A stretch of DNA of 64,000 nt from Tetrahymena thermophila SB210. Lineage: Eukaryota > Ciliophora > Oligohymenophorea > Hymenostomatida > Tetrahymenidae. Made by a program: the position numbers and the translations under genes. The stretch's first letter is position 1. Each line of letters opens with the position of its first letter. Location of the stretch: the NCBI RefSeq assembly GCF_000189635.1, contig NW_002476212.1, forward strand, positions 806,001-870,000, given 5' to 3'. The notes under the pieces were generated by a model. The model searched no databases. It had not been told where the DNA came from and saw only the letters and a list, made by a program, of their open reading frames with translations. This document shows, in pieces, positions 25,910 to 44,300 of this stretch.

Positions 25910-27095
25910 TCAATCAATCAATAACACTAAAATTAATCGTAGTGGATTTATTAATATTTTATGAGCGAATACTATCAAATTATCTATACAATTTTTTTTC
26001 ATGTTAAAATTTAAATTTTATAATTACTTAAATTCTAAAATCTTCTCAATCAATGTTTTGAAGGACTATTCTTGAAAGACATTCTTATTCTCGCCATTCT
26101 TCTTGTTTGATTTAAGAGGCTTATGATTTGCAAACTCTAAAAGGGAATCCTACAAACCTTTACACGCTATACTTAATTTTCTCATATCTTCATCTTTGAT
26201 TTCATTAACATCCTTCTCTGCAAGAATAAAAATCTTTGAAAGGACCCCAGGTTTTATATCCTTAACTTATGCAGTACCTTTAAAATTTAGGAAAAATTAT
26301 TGAAAGAAAGGCCAACTTGAAAATTAATATGCTAATGAAAAATGAAAGTAATTAATTACTGTTTTTATCTCCAAGTAATTTATTGATACGTCTGAGTGAC
26401 CTTCTTAATGTAGAATAGAAGTGGTTCTTTATAGAGTTATCAGTTCTTTTAATTAATAACAATATATTAGTTATACCTAATATTTACAACGTATTCTAAA
26501 AGCTAATACATATCTAGTATAATCTTTTTCATTTATTAGCTTATTTATAATAAACTTACCTTCCTGGTAAATGACGTGCTATCTCAGCCCATTTATTTCC
26601 GCATTTTTTATGATTTTCAAATATAATTTTTTCTTCTTCTTCTGTCCAAGGCTACTTATTAATATGAGGATCTAAATGATTGTGCCATCTTTCACGACAC
26701 TGCTTTCCTGAACGACCACTCAAGTTATATAACTCTTCCATTTTTTAGGCAACTATAGTCCACTTTTTTATACCAAATGTATTCACTAGGTCTCTAATTG
26801 CCTTATCTTCCTAAATATTTTAGAATATATTTAAGTAAGGTTTCAGACTAAATGTAACAGGCTTAATGCTTAAATTAGAATTTATAGAAGAAAATCTTCT
26901 TTTTGTTGTAGTTACACTATTTAATACTAAATAGATAACTTGAATTTAAGTGTAGCAAAAACCTAGCAATACAACCTAAACAAATTGGGGGAAATTAAAA
27001 TTCTATCAGACATAATAAACTCTATTTTAGTTTCAATAAATGAAAGGAAATCAAAAAATACTGACATCATCACTCCATGCTCTGCGATCAACCAT
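25910..27095 (-). CDS. Myb-type (R2R3-like) DNA-binding protein
   Basis: Two adjacent Myb repeats are clear. The first reads EDKAIRDLVNTFGIKKWTIVA and RSGKQCRERWHNHLDP; the second reads PWTEEEEKIIFENHKKCGNK and WAEIARHLPGR, with the end of the last helix after an intron (TDNSIKNHFYSTLRR). The recognition-helix patterns RSGKQCRERWHNHL and RTDNSIKNHFYS are those of c-Myb R2 and R3, so sequence-specific DNA binding is well supported. The first Trp position of repeat 1 is replaced (the exon begins with Gln-Glu-Asp-Lys). A C-terminal charged region follows after further introns, ending at TGA 25910-25912; the last AT-rich 40 codons may be read-through of a true frame. The start is uncertain: the exon with repeat 1 lacks an ATG, and a first exon at about 27095 (MVDRRAWSDD) is a candidate because it resembles the Myb motif start. 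Confidence 0.87.
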
Positions 27096-28667
27096 GATAG
27101 CTAATATTTTTGATATATTTCTGATTCTATATAAATCAATGTTTTTGAGAGTGTAAAATTTGTATTATTGTTTTTTTTTAATTTGTTTGTTTTTTTGCTT
27201 GCTTGCTTGTTTGTATTGAGATTTTGTCTGTATCTACTATTTTCTGTTTATGCTTAATTTAATTATCTTAATATATATTATGATTGTTTAGTTTGAGTGT
27301 CTGCTTGTATTTGTTTCTTTGTTCCTCTATATGTGTCTGTCTTTCTGTATTTATTTGTTTGTTTCTTTTATGAATTACTTTTCTTTTTGACTAACTTAAA
27401 ATTAATTGAATTTTGTTTATTTATTTTACATTATAAAAAATCTTCTTACATGGGTAACTAACTATTTTTCTCTAGATTTTTGTATTATTTTCTTTTTTAA
27501 CACTTTACATATATCAAAAGCTAAGGTAGTTCATTTTAAATATGCTACTCTCTCTACAAGAAACCTTCTTTAGCTTTTGAAATAGAAACAAATGAGAGAG
27601 TAAATGAACAAATATTTTCTGAGAAATAGATTTTACAGATCTTAGCTTAATAAAATATGAATATATTTTTAATAAATATAGTTTTAAATCACTATGATTT
27701 ATATTTGATTTGTAAGCTTTGCTATCAGCACTATGAAAAAAATTTAATAATTTTTTCAGCATAAAAATAATATCCTTAAATTAAGTAATTTATCTATCTA
27801 TTTTCATTTTTTCTTAGTTTTTTCTTCAAAAAAAAAAATAATTCCATTTCAAATTTACTTTCAAAAGAAAATAAAGGAACCAGATCAGACAAAGGTTGAT
27901 TCATAATATTTTTTAAATGGTGTAATCAAGACATCCATTTAATATTTTTGCTTTTTAAATTCATTGAATTTCAAATTTTATGTTTTGCTTCAAATCTTAA
28001 GATATTGATTTAAGTCTTTGAGGATATAAAAAAGCGCTAGTAGAATTAATGGATTTTATATGTATTTCATCTTAATCAAATGTTCGTTTCATTTTCATCT
28101 CATTATTAACTTTTCAATGCAATATTTCTCTTTAATTAATTTTCGCGTAATTTGATAAATTTTTCAATCTAATTTATACCTTAATTTTAATTTCCTCCTA
28201 TGCATCTAATTCTTTATACTTTTTTACTTTAACTTTCGTCTGTAATCAATTCATTCAATTTTCTAATTTGACTAATATTTATTTTAATTACATTTCTTTT
28301 TTTTCTTTTTCTATTTTTTTAATAATATCCCCCATTTCTTCTTAATTTTTTTAAAATTGGAATAATCGATTTTTTCTTAAAGTTAAAATTTTAAATTTAT
28401 TATTATTAATTTTCTCAAATTAAATAATTTGGCGCTTTTACCTTTTTTTTTCAACTGATCTTTTGCGCTACAAAATCTATTTGCACACTAAATTAATTTA
28501 TTTATATATAAAAAGAATGATCAATATCAAATATTCAAAACTTGTATCCTACTACTTAATTCATAATTTTATGTATCTTTTTAATCTTAAAAATCAAAAT
28601 AAATTGAAAATTTTAACCAATAAAGCTATCAATAAATTAGTTAATACAAATAATCAGTCTATAAAAA
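27096..28667. other. Divergent intergenic region with TTTG/CTTG repeats
   Basis: Holds the promoters of the divergent Myb (-) and primase (+) genes. T-rich repeats (TTTG, CTTG, TTTC) lie at about 27170-27215 and 27295-27370. The long minus-strand open stretch at 27514-27762 is AT-rich and has no family resemblance, so it was not called. Confidence 0.5.
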
Positions 28668-30300
28668 ATGGAAATAGAAACAGTTGAAGTTGCACCTTAA
28701 TAGGAAGAAGAATTTAAGTTAGATTATGATTTATTAGAGGAATATTACAGAAGTTATTTCCCTGTAAGTTAAATGGTTTAATGGCTTTCTTATCCTCAAG
28801 GTACATTATTGAAGCATAAAATTAATTAATATTATATGTTTTTTTTTTTTGATTTATTAGATGGCGATGACACATACTTCACTAGAAGAGAATTTTCATT
28901 CACTTTGTAAAATGAAGTGTATCTAAGATATTAAATGTATAACAGTGAAAGAGAATTTAAAAACGCTTTGCTATAAAAAGTTCCTGAAAAAATTGATATT
29001 GGAGCTGTCTATGATAGACCTGTAAATATTAATAAAATTAATGAATTAAATTGACATATTAATAATATTTCAAATTAGGGAAAAAAAGGAGACGATATTA
29101 AAGCAAAAGAGAAGGTATATTAAATATTTAATAGGAAATAGAATGTAAAACACATGCGAAATTTATTAATTTTAGGAATTCGTTATTGATATTGATATGA
29201 CAGATTACGATCATATTAGAACTTGTTGCTCAAAAGCAAAAATTTGTGAAAAATGCTGGAAATTTATGAGAGTAGCTTGTGATTTAATTTCTAAAAGCTT
29301 AGATGAAGATTTTGGTTTTTAACATGTTTTATGGGTCTACTCTGGTAGAAGAGGTATTCATGCTTGGGTATGTGATAAAGAAATAAGAAAGGCAAACGAT
29401 TATACTAGAGCATCTATAATAGATTATTTGAATATTTTAGTTGTAAGTTAATTCTAATATCATTTTACATTATTTTATTTAAATTAAAAAAAGGATAATT
29501 CAATTGGCTCTTCCTATGTAAAGCCATCCCTATTAAAAATGGAAAAAAGTCATCTCATCGAAAGGAATGCAATGAAATAATTGAACTAAAAAAATGATGA
29601 TTTAAAAGCTGAAAAAGAAAGTGAAAAAGTATTTGTAGAAATAGTTTTAAGAGAGCAAAATTTATTTATGAAAAAACCAGAAATCATATTAGAATTTTTG
29701 GCAAAAAGAAGTGAAAGTATTTTAATTTTGTTTGAATATAATAAGAAAATAGCAAATAATTTTTATTTACTTATTTATTTATTATAAAAGATCTCTCTAA
29801 AGAAGTTGAAAAAGAATGGAAAACATTGAAAACATCCGAATAAAGATATGAAGCTTTAAAGGAATTAGTTAGCAGCGAAGACAAGTAATTTAGTTATTTT
29901 AATAAAAAATTAAACTTTTTAAAATAATTAAAATAGGAAAAAGACTCACTACCTCCTTGAAGAACTTAGAATTTGGCTTCTTTATCCTCGTTTGGACGTC
30001 AATGTCTCAAAATCAACTAATCACTTGTTAAAATCTCCCTTCTGTATCCATCCAAAAACAGGAAACGTATGTGTTCCTTTTACAACTGAAGAAATTAGCA
30101 CTTTTGATCCTTTTTCAGTGCCTAACATTTCAACTTTAACTACTGAAGAAGGTAAAAAAACATATATTTGAAAAAAATGATTTCAACTAATCTATTTAAT
30201 GTTAATAAAAATTTATTTAAAATAAACAGGAAGCAGTAAAATGAAAAACTCACTCAAAATATTCAATAAATTTTTAGAAAATTTGAAAAAAGATGTTTGA
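28668..30300 (+). CDS. PRI1: DNA primase catalytic (small) subunit
   Basis: Eight exons keep one frame: 28668-28800, 28861-29021, 29079-29114, 29176-29442, 29494-29716, 29791-29884, 29937-30151 and 30230-30300. They give 399 residues, close to the roughly 410-420 of eukaryotic PRIM1. Family blocks appear in order: [46 protein letters not shown] with the catalytic Asp pair, the zinc-site cysteines in [28 protein letters not shown] (the SGRRG-H nucleotide-binding motif), and [19 protein letters not shown] with [12 protein letters not shown]. It makes the RNA primer in the DNA polymerase alpha-primase complex. All catalytic residues I can place are present. The start fits because exon 1 begins just upstream of the conserved [11 protein letters not shown] helix. 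Confidence 0.97.
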
Positions 30301-30914
30301 AGGAGAGAAGCTAAGTAAACAAAGGAATAAAAAAATAAATAAACAAATGAATAAAAATGTAATTAAATTATCTTGCAGTGGATTGATGAGTAATTTTAAA
30401 TTTAGAAAATAATAGATGAGAATGAGAAATATTTACAAAGTTTAAATAAATATATTAAGTTATAATTTTATATACTACTTTATATACGTATAATTTATTA
30501 CTATAATTGTTGCAGAAGTATTTAACTAATAGTAAGTAAATTGAAATTTTATTAATTAATTAACTAATTTGTATCGAACTGAGAATGTCTATCTATCTAT
30601 CGATCAATCAATTTATATAGTCTTAATATAAAGTAAAACCTACATAAACACCTATTAACTTATTTACCTATCTATTTATCTACCTCAATAATTTTTCTAA
30701 GTTATGTCTTCAATTTAATCTCATTTTATTTATTTTTGCTAAAGCAATAGCACAAATAATATTTTTTTTAAAAGCTATTTTTGATGGTTTTGCTATCTGA
30801 AAACTCAAATTATTATGGTAATATAAGTAACTCGATATTTAATTAGCTAAAGTAGTATGCATATATAACAGTTGATATGACTTTAATATTTAGAGATAAA
30901 TACATAAAGTACAA
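30301..30914. other. Intergenic, convergent genes; CTAT/ATCA repeats
   Basis: AT-rich 3' spacer between convergent primase (+) and RING gene (-). Short (CTAT)n and (ATCA)n runs near 30588-30612 and 30660-30685. Nothing else seen. Confidence 0.55.
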
Positions 30915-32255
30915 TCAATTTGTTTAATCTGCTAATTAGCAGGTTGTTATGGTGAAGTTAGATAATTTGTTTCCTTTTTTTTCAGATTCTTTTTCAGTAC
31001 TAGAGTTTATAGGCGTATCGTAGGACTTCTATACTCTTTGAGAATCAGTTTCCTTTTTTTAAAGCTTTTCTCCTTCATCATTATCAATTTTACTTTTATT
31101 TTATTACTTTTATTTTTTCTTTTCTTATTATTGCTTTAAGGATTCGCAAATGTCATCTCTGCAGTTAGGGCATGTTTTTTGTTTTTTCAACCAAGGTTTT
31201 ATGCATGATAAATGGAATATATGTTTGCAAGGGAGTTTCTTGATTATTTCATCTGTTAATATAAATTAAAGTTATTTATTTATTATTAAAACGTTTAAGA
31301 ACAAATAAATTTAATTAAAATAGCTTTTCGAAGATAATAATTAATTTTGATTATAAGAATGATTACTTTTTTCGAAGCCGTTGTAACAAATAGAGCATGT
31401 TTAAGATGTATTTCCTATTCTCATAGTTGTAATTTTATCGAATATATTTTCTGACACACCATTCTTTTGCTTAAAGATTTATCTATTTTGCATATCCCAT
31501 AATTAGCGCTCAAGAACCTGTTTATAAAATATTTAGTTATTTAATAATCAAATAAAAAGTTCATTCAATAATATTTAAAGCAAATCAGCCTTTATAATTT
31601 ATTAATTTTATGTGAGAATAGAGATTGATTGATGATTATAAAACCATTAAGCTAAACATATCTGATGAAATAGATAAATTTTTTTGATTAACTTTTTCTA
31701 TCTATTTGATTTCTATCAAATTTATATTAGGTAAATATGCTATACTTTTCTTGATTTGCAAGCAGTTTGCTAATAAATCAGCTGTAATTTTGATTTGACT
31801 ATAGCTTTGGGTTGCTTATTTGTATGTTTATTTTTTTGTATATATGTTTACTTCATAAACCATAAAGAGATATCCTCTAAAAAAGATTTTATAGTTTAAG
31901 ATGTGTTTAGATATTTAAAAAAGCTGACTGCTTATATACAAATAATTTATAATATTAAAGATTTCGTTAATTTGTTACCCTTATTTCTTCAAGATATTGT
32001 CTAACCATTTCTATTTTAATATTATAAAATATGAGAAAAATATACTTTATTTAAAAAAATATTACCTTCTTGACGTTATTATAATAGTATTTCGTACTCT
32101 TGCTTTTTGTTCTCTCTTTCATTATCTGGTTTTAAGTTTTGTTCAACGTTTTAACTTGTAGCTGTTGTATTTGTGTTTATTATGTTTTACTAATTCACTT
32201 GAGTATAATTATGGTGAAAGAAGATCTCAGAGGAGGAATATTGGTTTTCTAACAT
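30915..32255 (-). CDS. RING-H2 finger protein, putative E3 ubiquitin ligase
   Basis: Four exons, 32255-32066, 32010-31979, 31517-31367 and 31252-30915, keep one frame and give 236 residues. The N-terminal 70 residues are Asn/Gln-rich, followed by a predicted helix ([21 protein letters not shown]). The RING-H2 domain spans the last splice: [10 protein letters not shown], then [17 protein letters not shown], then KTCPNCRDD. All eight zinc ligands (C-x2-C, C-x-H-x2-H-x2-C, C-x2-C) are present, and the Ile after the first Cys plus the Trp of KPW are the usual E2-contact residues. The tail is basic then Ser/Thr/Glu-rich. The spacing resembles the RNF126/RNF115 type, but there is no zinc-ribbon partner domain. 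No membrane segment, so cytosolic or nuclear action is likely; substrates cannot be inferred. Confidence 0.87.
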
Positions 32256-33501
32256 ATTTAAAATTAATAAAATTATTTTTAATTAAAGAATTTTTAAGTA
32301 ATTAATTACAATTAAAGCTTTCAATCAGAGTTTCCATGCGACTTTATTTAAATTTTTTGTATTTTTGATAAGGACTTCTCTAAAATTTTATTTGATTTCT
32401 TTTTGTTTTTGATATATATATATCTCAAGATTTTTTATTAGTAAATAATATTTATTTGTTTTGATAGACTTTAAGGTAAAGTCATTTAAAATTAATACCA
32501 ATCAACTGAATTTGAAAAGGTTTACTTTATTTTTCAGCAGCTTGGAGCTATAATAAATGTATTCCTTTTTCTATTCTTATTATAGAACAAAAAAATTTGT
32601 TTAATGTCACTTTTAAAAGAAAAAATAGATTTTAATTGATAGGTAGTTAACTAACTAACTATATTGAATACTTACAGCAGAAAAAATCTATTAAAACACC
32701 AAATTTTTTTAATTTATTATATAAATAAAATGTTTTTTGTTCATATGATTTGAAAAAATAAAAGCAAATTCTTACTTTTTGAATAACAAAGACAGTAAGT
32801 ACTTGATGGTACATACAGCTTGATTGTCTTTCTGTCTATCATAAATTAAATAATACCTAATAGAAATGAAATAAATTTAAAATCTCAGCTCATGTTTTTA
32901 ATTACTCTAAGAAGCAGTAAAAAATTGATTATGTACTTAGATTAGACAATTAATTTGTATTGATGATTCGTTTTTGTCTATTTACTAGATAGACAAATAT
33001 TACGTAAAAGTTTAAGCCAGTAGATTATTATTATTATCATCAACATTATTACGAAGTAATTTTCCTTTTAAATGTAAACTAATTTTGTTAAAAAAAGATG
33101 TTGAATAAAATTATGCTTGAGCTCTTTCTTTAGTAATATTTTTGACAAGAGTTAACAATGCAAAAATAAATATATAGATTTCTTTGTCTATTTGATTTTT
33201 TTAAAAGCATTAAAAGTGTTTTTATTAGTTGATGGAGTTTGAGTGAAATATTTTAGTTTATTTGATAAAAGAATTTTAAAGTAAAAGGAAAGTGTGTAAG
33301 TTTTTTGGAAGAATATAATGCAAAAGAAACATATAAAGAAGATATGTACGTATTAAGTTAAGTGTGAAATATATTAAATTATTGCATGAAAAGATAGAAG
33401 ATTTCAAACAAAAACTCAATACTGAAATACTCTTTATTCAAGTTTGAATATATTCATATTTTTAAAATATTATGTATTTGCAAATAAAAAAATCAGATCA
33501 A
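32256..33501. other. Intergenic, AT-rich
   Basis: Between the start of the RING gene (-) and the 3' end of the ATP synthase gene (-). It should hold the RING promoter and the ATP synthase 3' UTR. No gene or repeat of note. Confidence 0.55.
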
Positions 33502-37687
<4,186 letters not shown>

Positions 37688-39807
37688 CTCTTTACTTTTT
37701 TTAGTCTTTAAATTATTATTTTTTTATTTTTTCTTTATTAATTTTTTTTCCTTCCCTTTTATTTTATTAATGAACTTTATATGTAATTTTTCCTTGCATA
37801 TTTTTCCTCTTTTTTGTTTCAAAAGAGTCTCTTTCTCTCATTCTCATTGTAAAATCACATTCATTTTTTCATAGTTAATTTATTTTTCATATTAATCGCA
37901 TACAAGGATACTAGCTAGCTAGCAAGTTCACATTCGTTTATATATGTACAATTCGTATCCATCTATGTTTTTATTTATTAATTTGTTATTTTACATATAA
38001 AAATAACAAATTATTGACTAAATCTTTAATTTTATTATCATATTTTTTCTCTCTGCCTTTTAATCATCTTTATATTTTTAATGAATTTTATATGCCACTT
38101 TCTTTGGATACTTCACAAACCATTTTTATTTTATGTTTTAAATTAAAAATAATTAAATAAATAAATAAAATCCTTCTTCAAGATTTCCATTTCTTTATTT
38201 AATGTTTAAGTATTTAATACTTTTTAATAAAAAACAAAGATAAACAAAAAATTAATAATTTAAAATATTCCTAATCAAAATAAAACTCAAAAAAACAAAT
38301 TCTTTTTTATTTCAAATTTTATTATTAATTATCATTATTATTTCTAAAAAATATCTTTATTAACTAACTAATTGATTATTTATTATCACAAATTATAACA
38401 AATAGTTTGTTAATAATTTATATAAATCCATTTTAAATTCTAAATTATAATTAAAAATAGCCAAAATAATAATTATATTTAATTCTTAAAATAAATAGAG
38501 AAGATTTTAAATATTTTAATTCTGAATAGTTTTTATTAACTTTAAGATTATAAAAACTTAATTTGAATGAATATTTTTTTAAATGTAGAAAAATAGCTAT
38601 TTCACTTAATATTTTAAGAAATATAAAATTGGCTTTAGTAAATATAAAATACAACTAATAATAACTTATCTTACTTTTTTTAATCATGAATAAAAATCAA
38701 TATTGTTTGGTGTTTATTAAATTAGAGCTTGATAATATTAATATTAATTTTAATTTAAATATTACTTAAATGATTACTTGAAAAACCTAAATATCAAAAA
38801 TATAAAAAAATTAAATCAATTAGCAAATAACCTTAATTTTTTTTAATATCAATTAAAAAATAATATTTTTTGATGAGGTATTTAAATATAATACACTAAA
38901 TTAATTTTACTAAATTAATAAAACATAAAACAGACAAATAATTATGTAATGAAACAAATTAATTCTAATTTTTTAAATAAAGATCTCTTTAATTATTACT
39001 ATTAATTAATATTTAAAGCTGAAAGAATTTTAAGGTATTTTCTATTAGTTTTTTTAATAGTTTTTTTTGAATGACATTTTATTTTATAAAAATATCAATT
39101 ATTTTTTAATTAAAATATAGAAAAATAAATAATTTTTTGAGGTTTGATTTTCGTATTAATCGTAAACATTTAAATTCATGAATAGGATACTCTTTTTATT
39201 AACTTATAGAATAATTAAATATTTTAAATAATTTTTTTTTACTTAACATCCTTTAAATAATTAATAGTGGAATTAAAATAAATATTTCTCAATCTAAAAT
39301 TACTTTGATAAACTTTAAAAAATAAAATTAAAGAAACATATTAGTGTTTCTTTGAATTGAATTGCTATTTTGTTTTTTGTTCTCTTTATAAATATCTACT
39401 AGTTTTGAGCATATTTAATATTTTTATTCTTTAAATTATTAAATGAAAATATATACTAATATTTATATTTACTTTAACTATTTAGTTTTTATTGTTAAGA
39501 GAAAAATAACTTTTTTAATTTTTAAGTTATTTATATACTCAAGTAAAATATATTTATAATCAAATTTCGTAGGTTAAATTTCATTTTAATAAATTTTTGT
39601 TTTGATGATTGAGATCAACTTCATAATTATTATCTACAACGCTTAGAGTAGATCAACTTTTTAAATAATAAGAAAAAAACACTAAAAACTTATATTCCTA
39701 CAATATAGTACTTGAATTGAAAACATATTGGGATATTAAGTCTACTGATAATTAAAAATAATTTAAATATACTAAAATTTTTTATTAAATTATTAGTAAA
39801 TAAACAG
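37688..39807. other. Gene-free AT-rich region with CTAG palindrome
   Basis: About 2.1 kb with the ATP synthase promoter at its left end. T-rich tracts at 37690-37780 lie just upstream of the start. A (CTAG)n palindromic run is at about 37910-37924. The open stretches at 38451-38654 and 39785-39970 on the minus strand are AT-rich and look non-coding. Confidence 0.5.
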
Positions 39808-41361
39808 ATGATATCAGATAAGCAATTTTCTTAGATAAATTATCATAAAATAAGAAAAAGAAGAAGGAGAAGTAACTTAATAATACTTTGCTTTGAAGGA
39901 GCTCAAATGTCTTAATTCTAAATGTAAAACTAAACAAATAATTTAACCAATTTAGGAAATAAGGAATCAAATTTTTTCAGTGATATTCATGAAATCGATA
40001 AAATAAATTTCGAAATATCAAAAATAGGTTCTGAGATATTAAGAATTACTCTCATGGTTAAATAGCGTAATATAAAAGATATAAACAAAAATTTTTAAGC
40101 AACATTAACTAATTACTTCTTAGAGTGCTACGTCTGTACTTTGCTGTTGAAGCATATGGGTCTTTAGTACAAGAGAGAAGTAAGGAAGATAATGGAGAGT
40201 AATCTTATGGTGAGATAGATTCAAGAATAAAATTGCGATGAAATTTAATGCTCTTTTAATGAAAATGAATAATAAATAATGGAAAAAAATTGCTCCTCAT
40301 ATATATAATCTATTGAAGATGATATAATCAGCAATAAAATAATTTCTAAAAAACAAAATAAATGTAAGACTAATAAAAAATTAGCCAAATATATACTCTT
40401 AATTAAGGTATACGAAGAGCAAATTAATCAATATAAATTAAGAGAGGAATATATTGATATGTTGGTTGAAAAGATAAATGAAAAAATAGATTGTTTTTCT
40501 AAAGATAGTCAAAAATACATCACAGAATACTAAAAAAAGCTTTGTGCTGTGCTTCTTCTTCAGCATTTTCTATAAACTAGTAAAGGAAATGAAATAAATA
40601 GCTTTTGTGAACTCTGGAATTCTGTCTTTGTTAATCTTCCGCTGTACTATTTTGCTAGAGAAAATAATATTTTTTATAATAAGATTAAAATGGGAGAAGA
40701 GTCATCACAAGAATATTTAAATTAAATTTTGAGCAGTGCTGAACTAAAAATTAAAGTTTAAGAAAATTTACAAGATTAATTAATTAAAACGAATTTCAGT
40801 GAAACATAAAAATAGAAGAAAAATATAAAAATTGCAAATTATAAAAACATAAAATAAAATCCTCCAAATATTAATTTAGATTATTTTTAGATAGCAAATT
40901 AATACTATGGATAGCAAATTAAATTAGAAAAATATTCAGATTAAAATTTATTATTAAAAAACTTTCTAAAGCTAGAAGAAAATCAAAAGATAGAGTGCAA
41001 TGACATAAACAATGATGAACTTCATATGGTTGCTAATCAAATTAAAGTTGTAAATATGTTGGGTAAGTTAAAGCCAAAAATAAAAAAAAGAAATTTTAAA
41101 AGAAAATAAGAGCTTCTAAAAATAGATTCAAATTAGAATTTACCTTCTAAAAAAATAAAGATGCTTTAATAAAATGAAAGTATTTCAAGTAATCAATTAT
41201 AAAAATTTTAAAATGATTTACAGCAAGACTCCTCCTTTTAAGACATGTAATCAAGTACTAATAAAAATTAACTAAATAGTGATTTATAATATGAGATTTA
41301 AGAAAAGAATAATAATGATAATAAAAATATTAACAAACAAGTGAAATACCGTTTTATATGA
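39808..41361 (+). CDS. Unknown protein, paralogue A of a local intronless pair
   Basis: One uninterrupted frame of 517 codons from ATG 39808 to TGA 41359-41361; a later ATG near 39907 is an alternative start. Two conserved blocks are shared with the gene at 46157-48007: block 1, about residues 75-130, contains KDINKNFQATLTNYFLEC and QYKREVRKIMES; block 2, about residues 190-290, contains KYITEYQKKLCAVLLLQHF, SFCELWNSVFV and YYFARENNIFYNK. The rest is a Lys/Asn/Gln-rich linker and tail. Both blocks are predicted helical, and the pattern of block 2 loosely recalls a cyclin-box or TFIIB-like repeat, which is a weak guess. No signal peptide, membrane segment or catalytic motif. It is intronless, unlike most genes here, and lies in a gene-poor stretch. 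Confidence 0.75.
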
Positions 41362-44300
41362 ACTAAATAAAGAATTATAACTTCAAAATTATACAAACTA
41401 AAATTTTTGAAATTTATAACAAAAAAAGAAATTAATTAGCAATTATTTCAAGCATCAATAATAACTAATCTAACTTACTAATGAACTAACCTAATTTAAT
41501 ATTTATTATTAAACTACTATTCAAATTTACTATATTTATTATGTAAGTATCTTAATTTTCTTACTATTATAAAACTTTTACTAGTACAATTTATTACATT
41601 TTTATTCAAATATTAAAGAAGAATTATGAATTTATTTGAAAGGATTTATTATATATATATATATATAAAACATATTTTTATACAAAATGTAAATATTTGC
41701 ATACATTTTTTTTATTTAATTAATCCAAACTTTCCTTTTATTTGCTATATAAGTATTTATTTTACTTTTACTATTATAAACCTTTTCTTAAGTAAATTAT
41801 ATTATGCTTTTAATGGAAAATATTAAATAAAAGCTATGTTTTTTGTATTAAATGGAATAAGTTATAATTAAAAAAAAACTATTTTCTATGATTGTGCAAA
41901 AGATTTATTTAAAATTACTTATTTGTTAAAGTTAAGTAAATAATTAACTTTAATTTTATTTTAAATAAATGTAATAAACAGAATGACTTTTGAACTCATT
42001 AATTATTAAAATTTCTAACTTACTTCAAATATACGAAATAATACGTTTATATTTATTTAATTTAAAATATAGACTTGATAAATATGAAATTTTAAAAGTC
42101 TTATAAAATTAAAATACTTAAGCTAGTAGTTAAATAATTATTATTTATCTATATATCTTGCTTAACTAAAATAGATTAAGTTTGCTAAATAATTTAAATA
42201 ATTGAATTAGACATATTAAATTTAAATAATTTAATTAGATATATCAAATTGAAATAATTTAATTAAAAAATTAAAAAGACATTGTCAGCAATTTTAAATA
42301 AGCCTATCGAAATTATTATATAGTAAAATAAATAGAAATATTTATCTACTTTTATAATTTAAATAAAGGAAATAAGAATTTTCAATCAATCTTTTACCAA
42401 TTTAAAATTCTTAAATTCAATAAAATTTTTAAAATATTTCAAAAATTTATATTTTTATTTACAGCTAATTTTTTTGTTTTATACAAATTAGAAAAATAAA
42501 TAATCAATTTACTACTTTTATGAACAATTAAAATTTTTATGAAATATCTTAAATTTATTTAATTTACTTATTACACATCTACGAAAGATAAATTTGATTA
42601 TTTATTTTAATTAAAAGTAAACATTTTTTAAATTACAAGGCATATAATTCACAATTTTTAATAAAATTTTTCTATTTTAATTAATTATTTATAAAAATAT
42701 AATTTAATCCTAAAATAGTAAAAGTTTAAGTAATGAAAGTTTCTGATGTTAAAAAAATTCAGAATATTAAAAATAAACATATTAATATTTTTTTGATAAT
42801 TAATTTCAAAATTAAACATATTTTTATAATTAAATATCATTCTTAAATCAATAAAAAGTTAAAAAAGTAATATTTTATTTTATAAAAATGAAACAAATGG
42901 TACTAAGGTATTGTTTGATCTATTGCAAGCCGAACGATAGATGCATGCTAGGTTATTTCTTTAAATATATACACAATTCATTAAATAATTGTTTTTAAAA
43001 AAGCAAAATATATTCAATCAAAATTTGAATTTAAGAAAATAAAGTATTTCGTTTGCTGTTAAAAGTTTATTATTTGTTAATTTTATTAATTCAAATTTAG
43101 CTTATAAAAATATTAAATTATCAAAAATATTATCTGTATACACTAATTATTTTTTTAGTATGAGTTACTTGTTTAATTTTTAGCAAATCTTGTAGTAAAA
43201 TTATAAATTTTAAGCTTATTTTTTAGTTACTAATTTTATAATAGATAATAAAAATTACTTTATTTATTTTTATTTTTGAAACAATTAAGTAGTCAACTAA
43301 AATTTTTAAAGAACTTTAATGAATTTAAATAAATATGTTATAAAACCTCTTTTTCTTTTTAGCGTTAAGGCAAATTGTTTTAAATTTAGCTGAACATACT
43401 TTAAAATGTTTGGAATTTTTAATTAATTTCACTTCTATTAAATTAATATCAAGAATTTATCTCATAAAAGGTAATTTTTTTAATTTTTAAACAAAAAAAA
43501 ATTTTGTTGTATTAATTTGTTTTAAAATGATTCTTCAAATAGTTTTTTAAAAATTATGAATAATTAATTAGCTCCATATGTCTAAATAAATTATTTTTTT
43601 TAATTTATTTTTTATTTATTTTTTAGAATTTCTTAATTATAAGTTAGAAAAGAATATTTTATTTAAATTTTATTAAATACTGTTTTACGTAACAAATTGT
43701 GATTTATTTTTCTTTTTTGGAATAATATCAAGATATTTTAATTATAATATTAAATTTTTTTCATTTCTTATCAATTTTTATTTAGAATTCTTCATAATAC
43801 TCTAGAAAAATCATTTTGTTATAGTTTTAAAAAATGCTGGTTTAAATTTAATTTAAAAAAGTTTATCTTAACTCAGTATATTTTTAATTTGTTTTTTCTC
43901 ACAAAAAAATACTAATTTATTTTTGCATTTTTCGCCCAAATTAAGGTGCTACTTTTAAAATTATTCATCAAATAGTTTTTTTGAAGTAAAGAACATTTAG
44001 TCAGATTAAACTAACAATTTTTATAACATTGGTAAATTTAATTTTTTATTACTTCTTTTTAATTATAAAAACTGCTAAAAATATATTTAAAATAATCAAT
44101 AATTTACAACTATTTATGTAACATTATTTATACTAGTTAAATTTTAAATCCAATAGTATATTTCTAACGCATACTAATTGTAATTTTTAAAAATAATTTA
44201 AAATAAATATATATATAAAGCTGACCAATTTTAAAATCAAAATAATAACACTGTTCTTAATTTTCTAAAGCTAGCTGATTTTGATATTTACTAGCATAAT

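Noticed and set aside
37908-37924. CTAG palindromic run as a possible recombination or attachment site
   Set aside because: It is a short simple repeat with no flanking duplication or recombinase gene.
42895-42955. Possible tRNA or other small RNA island
   Set aside because: No cloverleaf and no A or B box could be found on either strand.
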